Shown: piece by piece, positions 26,184 through 32,324 of the stretch | Layout: every line of letters begins with the position of its first letter | Numbering within the stretch: position 1 is the first letter of the stretch | Assembly: GCA_023091735.1 (NCBI GenBank) | Contig: JALKBU010000577.1 | Location: 1-32,324, forward strand | Direction: 5' to 3' | Origin: Trichomonas tenax | Taxonomy: Eukaryota > Parabasalia > Trichomonadida > Trichomonadidae | Length of the DNA stretch: 32,324 bases | Notes under the pieces: generated by a model | Databases searched by the model: none | Told to the model about the DNA's origin: nothing | The model's input: the letters and a program-made list of their open reading frames with translations, nothing else | Made by a program: the position numbers and the translations under genes

Positions 26184-28958
26184 ATGAGTGGAGAAGCTCA
26201 TAAGATATTAGCTCCACTCGAAGAATATCTCGTCAAACTCGAAGATTTTACGATGCAAAAGCGCATCGGCAAGGGTGGCTATGGAGAGGTGTGGCTTGCG
26301 ACGCATAATCACACGGGGCAAAAATGTGCTGTTAAAAAGTTGTTCCTTGAAGAGTTAGAAGGCCCACATTTGAACTTCTTCGTGAGAGAGGTCACTATTC
26401 TTGCCAGATGTCACGACTTCTTCTTGCTTCCTTTCATGGGATTCACTGATACTGCACCTTTTACGATAGTTACTGAATTTATTCCCAATGGATCTCTCTT
26501 TGAAGCGCTCCAGCATAAGCATGGAGCACCGAAATTGAGCTCAAGTCACAAAACTTTAATAGCGATCGGCATTGCACACGGAATGGTTGAATTACATCAA
26601 CAAAACATTATTCACCGCGATCTTAAATCTCTCAACATTCTTCTCGATGACAGACTCCTTCCTAAAATCTGCGATTTTGGTATTTCAAGATTCGGAAATC
26701 AAGGCGATGAGCAAATGACGAAGGAAATCGGTACCACACACTGGATGGCACCAGAAATCTTCGAATCTAATCATTATACAGAGAAAGTTGATGTTTACGC
26801 TTATGGAATGATTCTTTGGGAAATGTTGACTGATTCTGTTCCATTTAGAGGGAGATCAGCAATCCAAGTTGCAACTGCTGTTGTAACGAAGAATGAAAGA
26901 CCGCCAATTCCTTCTTCTTGCCCAGGAAGTTTGAGAAAATTGATTCAATTGTGCTGGGATCGCGATCCAGACAAAAGACCGTCATTCAAGGAAATCTACG
27001 ACACATTCTGCGACAGAAAGGTTATGTACAGAGATACCGATCCACGCTCTATCAATGCAATCTTAACTCTCATCAAAGACGAAGAAAACAAAGCTTCTAA
27101 TGATCCATTGCAGCACTTAATCAGCAGGCGTGCTAAAGCACCAGCTAAGTCAGCAAGAGGACGCTCTACAACTGTTAACATCTTAAATCCAGCAAATGTT
27201 CCTCATCTGCTTCCTGGCTCGAATCCATTCGTCATTCAAGAAGCGCCAGTCATAAAGCCTCCAATCAGAAATCAGACGCCTCCACCGACAGACAAACCAG
27301 TAAACGTACTCGAAGTTCCAAGAGGCAACTCACAGCCTTACATAGCAAACATCCAACCTTCCGGTCGCGGAAATTCATTGGGCTACAATCAAGTGAGCTC
27401 ACAGCCGTATAACAATGCTGCGAATAACGCTCCTGTTCCACAAGAAATGAATATATTCTTGAATAACGATCCAATTCCTTCTGTTTCCAGTTCTAGATCC
27501 GGATCTAAAGCTTCACCAAATGTTCCACAGCCTGGATCGAGAAGTTCTAAGTACAGAAATCAACTCTCTAACTATCAAGTTCCTGATTTTCCACAAACAC
27601 TCCGCCAAATCATGAATTCTCTCACAATGGATGATGCAATCGATGTTTTCAAGATCCTCGCACAATATCTTAAGCCGTCTGTTCCTATGCAAACAACACA
27701 GCTTGTTCTTTCTGAGCTCGTCAGAGTCTTTAGAAGAGATATTTCATTAATCGTCCCATTGTGTACATTAAACATCCAAAACGAACTTCCTTTCCATTAC
27801 CAAGGATTCATTGCATATGATGCTGAAATAATTTTCGTTGCAATCACTCAAAATCTATCATACATCACACCAAATGTTATGTCATCGCTTGCAGCCTGTG
27901 TTCCGTCATTCCCAGAGCAAATTATCAATGTTTTCGCAAACTACGCTTCGAAAGTTAAAGAATCTACCGAAGATGCAAATAACATCATCAAGATTTTATT
28001 CTCAGTTAGAAATGATTATGCAAACATCAGATTCGCACTTCACTACATCAGAATATTGTACAATTTATATCTCAATGTGCAATGGTTCAGAGAAACATAT
28101 GTTAATGAAGTCGGACAAATTTTGATGCAATTCTTTTCAAACTCTGATGTTCAGCTTCTCGTTGAACTCTACAACTTCACAATGACATTCAAGGAACTCA
28201 GGCAATTCGTTCCGTTGGAGAAAGTCGTTACGCATATTGGATATCCTCCACTTTCATCTGTTGCTATTTCATTCTTAATTCATCTCGACAATGTTCCATC
28301 ATCCAAGAGAATTATCGCTGCTTTATTGGCGATAGGTCCTTCCATTGAAGGCACTGTATTGCTTTGCAGGATTGCTGAGCAACAAGTTGGCGCTCAGATC
28401 ATGATTGAGCATCCGGAGTGGATGGATTATCCTCCGGATCTTATGTTTTTGATTTTGTCATCTGTATTCACTGTCAAAGCATACAGAAGGATTATTTCCG
28501 AGCATCCAAAGTTCCCATCATTGTTGATGGCTGCTGCTTCATCACCTGATCCTAATATCAGATTAGCAATTCCTACAATCGTGAGAAGAGCTGCATTAAC
28601 AGCAGACTTCGTCACGAAGTTGAATCAGGTCGGTTTCATTTCAAGATTCATCCAAATAAGTCGCGAGAGTATTGACGCGATATCAGGCTGTATAATGATG
28701 TGCGATGCGTTGGCAAGAGTATGTTATGTGTCAGGATTTGATGATTTCGTTCCACTCCTTCCGTCAATGCTGTCTGAACAAGGAAACTTAGCATTGTCTT
28801 CTCTCACTCTCACTTTAGTTTTGTACACTCATAAGGAGATGAGAGAGAAGATCAAAGTATCTGGTGTGAAAGAAGTTCTAATGCAGATGCACGTCACACC
28901 AAATTTCGAACAATATAGAGCTGTTCTTCTTAATCAACTTAATAAGGACGACTCTTAA
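26184..28958 (+). CDS. TKL-like protein kinase with long helical C-terminal region
   Basis: A 924-residue protein. The N-terminal kinase domain (about 21-275) is complete: Gly loop IGKGGYGEVW (28-37), Lys51 in CAVKK, HRDLKSLNILL (144-154), DFG (164-166), GTTHWMAPE (183-191) and KVDVYAYGMILWEMLT. HRDLKSLN and the GT.HWMAPE string are typical of tyrosine-kinase-like (TKL) serine/threonine kinases. A Pro/Ser/Asn-rich linker (about 320-460) follows, with many short basic-Ser patches such as RSSKYRNQLSNY. From about 475 to the end the chain is helical and Leu/Ile-rich (LAQYLKPSVPMQ; LVLSELVRVFRRD; RIIAALLAIGPSIEG), resembling ARM/HEAT-type repeats, probably a docking platform. TKL-plus-ARM kinases are abundant in trichomonads. 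Substrate and pathway cannot be read from the sequence. The start is set by an Inr at 26171; a TTG just upstream in frame is not used. Confidence 0.9.
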   Translation: MSGEAHKILAPLEEYLVKLEDFTMQKRIGKGGYGEVWLATHNHTGQKCAVKKLFLEELEGPHLNFFVREVTILARCHDFFLLPFMGFTDTAPFTIVTEFIPNGSLFEALQHKHGAPKLSSSHKTLIAIGIAHGMVELHQQNIIHRDLKSLNILLDDRLLPKICDFGISRFGNQGDEQMTKEIGTTHWMAPEIFESNHYTEKVDVYAYGMILWEMLTDSVPFRGRSAIQVATAVVTKNERPPIPSSCPGSLRKLIQLCWDRDPDKRPSFKEIYDTFCDRKVMYRDTDPRSINAILTLIKDEENKASNDPLQHLISRRAKAPAKSARGRSTTVNILNPANVPHLLPGSNPFVIQEAPVIKPPIRNQTPPPTDKPVNVLEVPRGNSQPYIANIQPSGRGNSLGYNQVSSQPYNNAANNAPVPQEMNIFLNNDPIPSVSSSRSGSKASPNVPQPGSRSSKYRNQLSNYQVPDFPQTLRQIMNSLTMDDAIDVFKILAQYLKPSVPMQTTQLVLSELVRVFRRDISLIVPLCTLNIQNELPFHYQGFIAYDAEIIFVAITQNLSYITPNVMSSLAACVPSFPEQIINVFANYASKVKESTEDANNIIKILFSVRNDYANIRFALHYIRILYNLYLNVQWFRETYVNEVGQILMQFFSNSDVQLLVELYNFTMTFKELRQFVPLEKVVTHIGYPPLSSVAISFLIHLDNVPSSKRIIAALLAIGPSIEGTVLLCRIAEQQVGAQIMIEHPEWMDYPPDLMFLILSSVFTVKAYRRIISEHPKFPSLLMAAASSPDPNIRLAIPTIVRRAALTADFVTKLNQVGFISRFIQISRESIDAISGCIMMCDALARVCYVSGFDDFVPLLPSMLSEQGNLALSSLTLTLVLYTHKEMREKIKVSGVKEVLMQMHVTPNFEQYRAVLLNQLNKDDS

Positions 28959-29073
28959 TATGTTATTTTTTTTTATTAGTTTGTATGATCAAAATTAAAT
29001 TTTTATCATCATTTTTAAAATTACAAAAAAAAAAAAAAGAGTTTGATTTGTATAATATTTTAAAAAACATTTA
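28959..29073. other. Convergent 3' intergenic region with homopolymer runs
   Basis: 115 bp between two convergent stop codons. It has a T run near 28967 and an A run of about 14 near 29025, both of which would lie in the 3' ends of the transcripts. Confidence 0.4.
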
Positions 29074-31980
29074 TTAGAAAGAAGATCTGAATATATCTAT
29101 GAATTGCGGGAGATCGGAAAGAATAGCATGATATCTTCTTATATCTCTACTGAATATCTTGAATCTTTCGGAGAATCTGTTTCCTGATTCTTCAACTAAA
29201 ACATTAAATACTTCGCGAACTTGTTCCTGAACGAAGTCATCAAATGAACTTACTGCTAGATTCATAACTCCAAGAACATCAGTTGGAACCTTTTGAAGAA
29301 GGGTTTCTATAACTTTAGAAAATTCATCGATGCAAATCTGGAAATCACTGAAGTTACTAAAGTTCATTGTAGCATCAAATATGAGAACAAGTGGTTGAAC
29401 AAATGGACCAATGCCTTCACCGCAAAATTCAAGTAACTTGTTCAAAACTCTGGCTGCAGTTTTTGCGAAGTTTGCGTTATCAAGCATTAAAACTTTTGAT
29501 ATCATTTTGAGAGATAGTGTTATTCTCTTTTCATCATGGAAGAGTGTCGAGTCAATATCATATAAACTATTAATGGTATTGATGATATTCATTGTCCATT
29601 CAGATAAAGGATCTAAATTGACGATCATGAAAAATATCTCTGTGATATTATTTATCATATTATCTCCAAAGAAACGCATTGCAATAAAATCAACATAATC
29701 TCCGCAAGCCATGCTTTCTATCAACTGAATCGCACCAAATAATTTCTCCTCTGAGTTTGGTAAAGCTCCAACGGCATCAAGTAATCCGAAACAACAATGG
29801 ACATAAACTAATACTGTTGTCGTTCCACTATCACAGCTCTGCGCTGTTTTTTTTAGTGATGCATAAATTTCACAGATTAATTGCGCTAAAAGAATGTGTT
29901 CGTCACAGTTCTTAACAATGGCGATAAACTTTTGATGATGCTCTGGATGCGTTACAAATGTCAAAATAATTGTGTGCCTGATATCAACATTTGATGTTAA
30001 TCCATAAAATCTGCGAAGGAATATCAAACAATTTAAATGCGACGTAACATCGATTGCCATTAAATTGACATGAAAATCATTCAAAAGAGCAGAAATATCA
30101 AATTTTCCTATGAGCTTTGCTATCATTGTGAAATACTTCTGGAAAAGGAAAGATTGATCAAATGGATCAAGCTCAGCAACATTAAGTGTTATTTCACCAG
30201 AAACATGCTGCGCAACAGTTGGCATTTGATTAAAATCAATCATTTTCTTTTGGCTTAATATCTTAGCGATGTTATCTATATCATCGATATAGTTCGAAAC
30301 CATTGCAACATTGGATGGAAATCTATGCATTCCTCGTAGCAAATGATGCATTATATCATTGAGCATTGCATTGTGAAATGCTGTTGCAACAACATTGTAT
30401 TTAGTTGAAAGGAAAGAACCTGCGTTATTGAAGATTGGTAAACTGCTTGAAAATACCTTTGTAAGATATTGGTTAGTAAACAATGAAATAGATTCTTGAA
30501 TTAACGGCAAATCTTCTTCTGCAAATTCGCTATCTGTTATTTTATTAATTATTAAATTAATGTGGAAGAGAATATCTGCAAGGCATTCGGAATAAATCTG
30601 ATCTTTTTCTAAAGGTAATCCAAGTCTTATTGAGTCTGTCATAAAAAGAGATGAAAGAGCAATCATTGATGCTGTCTGAGAAATAGATCCTTCATAATTT
30701 TCAACGAATATCTTGATTTGTGCCTTTAATGATGCTGCAATTATAATCCATATTTTCTCAAATCGCAATGCAAATTTTGGATCTGAAATTATTTCAATAA
30801 GCTCATCTTTGTCTAAATTCGACATAATCTGGATAAACAAAACAAAGACCTGTTCTAATATCTGAAAAATTGGATACTTTTCGAAAAGCTCTTCTTTGGT
30901 TTTAGTTTTCTTGATTTCTGGTATATGTGAAGCAATTTCAGCCCACATCATTATTGCTATCGATAAAGAATCGCTATTATTTGTTAATTTCGTGATTTTA
31001 AAGAGAATATCAATTATATCTCCCGATGTTTTTGATATAAAATCCTTTGCTTTTGTTTGACAAATAAACCTGAAAATTATTGCAAATATCATATGAACAT
31101 TTTCTTGTGTAATTGCATCTTTAAGTCTCGGAAGATTCTGTCTTATGGATTCAAGGACATGATTTTTAATATTATTTTTATTTCTCCATTCATCAATACA
31201 CAAAATGTCTTGAAATACTTCTGCTGCAAGTGTTGATAAATGAGGATTTGAAAAAATAATTTCGAATAATATATTGGTAACATCGATGCTTAAGAATTTC
31301 AATATTGGACCATCAGGTGGTAGAAAACTTCTTCGTTTGCTTAATTCAATTTTAAGATTGTAATCATAATAATTTTGATTCGAGATATTATAATTTAAAA
31401 TCATTTGAACCATTTTAAGACCCAATTCAGTAGATTTATCAGCAAGATTTAGGATATCAGGTAATATATCTTGAATTGTATTTTTAATTCCTTGAAAATT
31501 CGAATCAAATTGATATTTTTCTTGAGCAAATTGAATAAAGTCTAAAATTGTATACAAACCAACTAGCTGATTAGCTGAAGTAAAATCTTTGAAATCTGCG
31601 AATATTTCTAATGATTTAAATACTGAGATAAAAATTCTTATAATAAATGCAATTACTGATGAAGCAGCTTTAGCAACTATATCTGTGTGTGCGATGAAAT
31701 CTGAATTAGACGTAAATAATTCATAAAATATTGTTTTTTCGTTTATTAATTGTTCTTTGGATAAAATTGCTCCACGTTTTTGAAGAACATCTTTACACAT
31801 AAGGAGGCTTATATAAGAAATGTTCGTGTTTCCTTGATTTTCGACAAATATTTCTCTTGCGAGTTGCAATGTTTGTATAGAATTCGAATAGAAGTTAAGT
31901 TTCTGATGAATATTCGTCATTTCTTCATTTGTGCCTTTCTGAGCTTCTTCAAATAAATGAAGAAGCTCTTCTTTATCCAT
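29074..31980 (-). CDS. Exportin/importin-beta-like karyopherin (exportin-7/4 type)
   Basis: A 968-residue all-helical protein. The N-terminus (MDKEELLHLFEEAQKG, then KLNFYSNSIQTLQLAREIF, SYISLLMCKDVLQKR and LFTSNSDFIAHTDIVAKAAS) follows the importin-beta N-terminal (Ran-binding) pattern of exportins. The later RRSFLPPDGPILKFLSIDVT and following helices resemble the exportin-7/RanBP16 group. Its length is a little below that group's usual 1,080-1,150 residues. Such proteins carry cargo through nuclear pores with RanGTP. The alternative is another HEAT-repeat protein; I did not see a decisive signature. The frame extends to an ATG at 32034, but an Inr (TCACT, start 31991) lies 11 nt before the ATG at 31980, so the upstream codons would not be in the mRNA. 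It is convergent with the TKL kinase gene. Confidence 0.7.
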   Translation of the reverse strand: MDKEELLHLFEEAQKGTNEEMTNIHQKLNFYSNSIQTLQLAREIFVENQGNTNISYISLLMCKDVLQKRGAILSKEQLINEKTIFYELFTSNSDFIAHTDIVAKAASSVIAFIIRIFISVFKSLEIFADFKDFTSANQLVGLYTILDFIQFAQEKYQFDSNFQGIKNTIQDILPDILNLADKSTELGLKMVQMILNYNISNQNYYDYNLKIELSKRRSFLPPDGPILKFLSIDVTNILFEIIFSNPHLSTLAAEVFQDILCIDEWRNKNNIKNHVLESIRQNLPRLKDAITQENVHMIFAIIFRFICQTKAKDFISKTSGDIIDILFKITKLTNNSDSLSIAIMMWAEIASHIPEIKKTKTKEELFEKYPIFQILEQVFVLFIQIMSNLDKDELIEIISDPKFALRFEKIWIIIAASLKAQIKIFVENYEGSISQTASMIALSSLFMTDSIRLGLPLEKDQIYSECLADILFHINLIINKITDSEFAEEDLPLIQESISLFTNQYLTKVFSSSLPIFNNAGSFLSTKYNVVATAFHNAMLNDIMHHLLRGMHRFPSNVAMVSNYIDDIDNIAKILSQKKMIDFNQMPTVAQHVSGEITLNVAELDPFDQSFLFQKYFTMIAKLIGKFDISALLNDFHVNLMAIDVTSHLNCLIFLRRFYGLTSNVDIRHTIILTFVTHPEHHQKFIAIVKNCDEHILLAQLICEIYASLKKTAQSCDSGTTTVLVYVHCCFGLLDAVGALPNSEEKLFGAIQLIESMACGDYVDFIAMRFFGDNMINNITEIFFMIVNLDPLSEWTMNIINTINSLYDIDSTLFHDEKRITLSLKMISKVLMLDNANFAKTAARVLNKLLEFCGEGIGPFVQPLVLIFDATMNFSNFSDFQICIDEFSKVIETLLQKVPTDVLGVMNLAVSSFDDFVQEQVREVFNVLVEESGNRFSERFKIFSRDIRRYHAILSDLPQFIDIFRSSF

Positions 31981-31988
31981 TAATAAAA

Positions 31989-31993
31989 AGTGA
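31989..31993 (-). promoter_or_regulatory. Initiator (Inr) of the karyopherin gene
   Basis: Minus-strand TCACT in GTGTCACTTTTTATTAATGG, with predicted start 31991 and an 11-nt leader. A second TCACTTTT copy lies about 30 nt further upstream (near 32017-32024), a possible alternative start site. Confidence 0.6.
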
Positions 31994-32085
31994 CACAACA
32001 AGGAACTTCCTCTGCAAAAGTGACTCATATTCATTTCATTTTTTTTTGTTTCCGATCTATAAATATACTAAATAAACAATACAGT

Positions 32086-32324
32086 TTATAGTATATCATT
32101 AAAATCGGTGTAGAATGCTTTCGTTTGCATGTTTTCAGCATGTTCTTTGTACTTTTGAAGAACATCTCCAAAATCATATTTTGTCCGTTCCGCAAACGAG
32201 GATTTGTTCTGCGTCATCTCAACGCTTTTATTGTTCATCATAGTTTTGTTCTGCGATGTTTGGATTATTTGTGATTCACTTTCCTTCTTTTTAGGTTTCC
32301 AGAATCGTTCATCATTCGTCCACT
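32086..32324 (-). CDS. C-terminal fragment of a hypothetical protein (cut by window edge)
   Basis: The minus-strand frame is open at the right edge and ends at a TAA at 32086-32088, giving 78 C-terminal residues. It starts in WTNDERFWKPKKKESESQII, is rich in Lys, Gln, Asn and Ser, and ends in a more ordered, probably helical stretch: YDFGDVLQKYKEHAENMQTK followed by AFYTDFNDIL. No family is recognised. It lies in tandem with, and 105 bp upstream of, the karyopherin start codon. The other two minus-strand frames carry stops or lack sense across this region. Confidence 0.55.
   Translation of the reverse strand, partial: WTNDERFWKPKKKESESQIIQTSQNKTMMNNKSVEMTQNKSSFAERTKYDFGDVLQKYKEHAENMQTKAFYTDFNDIL

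Noticed and set aside
32026..32034. ATGs at 32034 and 32028 as starts of the karyopherin.
   Set aside because: They precede the Inr start at 31991 and would add a Cys-rich leader unlike the family; the ATG at 31980 fits the 11-nt leader.

Overview
The window looks like nuclear DNA of a trichomonad (Parabasalia, Trichomonas-like). Four things point there. (1) All convincing genes are intronless. (2) Several start 10-26 nt downstream of a TCA(Py)(A/T) element, the trichomonad initiator (Inr), and one ribosomal gene instead has the M3 + CCTTT (M5) pair known from Trichomonas vaginalis. (3) One gene encodes an IBP39-type initiator-binding protein, a parabasalid-specific family. (4) Compact, AT-rich intergenic DNA alternates with decayed DNA transposons. 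Species cannot be fixed from the sequence alone.

Layout. 1-2108: a head-to-head pair, a Ser/Lys/Asn-rich protein running off the left edge (-) and a D-glutamate cyclase-like enzyme (+), only 24 bp apart. 2109-4429: no intact gene, with a coding-like, frame-broken island. 4430-11585: four plus-strand genes: a DPE2-like 4-alpha-glucanotransferase, an MPS1/TTK-like kinase, an IBP39-like factor and a small BET (bromodomain + NET) protein. 11785-13294: two minus-strand hypotheticals, one short and helical, one with a ubiquitin-like N-terminus. 13295-16864: accessory DNA with a pogo/Tigger-type transposase relic, a near-perfect 57-nt palindrome and other decayed fragments. 16888-21740: ribosomal S13, then a divergent pair of axonemal coiled-coil genes (DRC2/CCDC65 and a CCDC42/CFAP73-like gene), then ribosomal L3. 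21741-26170: a hAT relic and about 3.4 kb of gene-free AT-rich DNA with a hairpin cluster and a 0.49-kb MITE with long terminal inverted repeats. 26184-32324: a TKL-like kinase with a long helical C-terminus (+), convergent with an exportin-like karyopherin (-), and the 3' end of another minus-strand gene at the right edge.

How the genes relate. Most are unrelated housekeeping genes, as expected for such a genome. Two groupings stand out: the tandem of an initiator-binding protein and a BET protein (transcription start recognition plus acetyl-chromatin reading), and the divergent pair of flagellar dynein-regulator genes. The glucanotransferase and the two ribosomal genes are visibly richer in C at third codon positions than their neighbours, consistent with high expression. 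The most distinctive non-coding observations are the crossed initiators at 1193-1216, the MITE at 25003-25490, and the hairpins at 15423 and 23575. No tRNA, rRNA, CRISPR array or intron was found.
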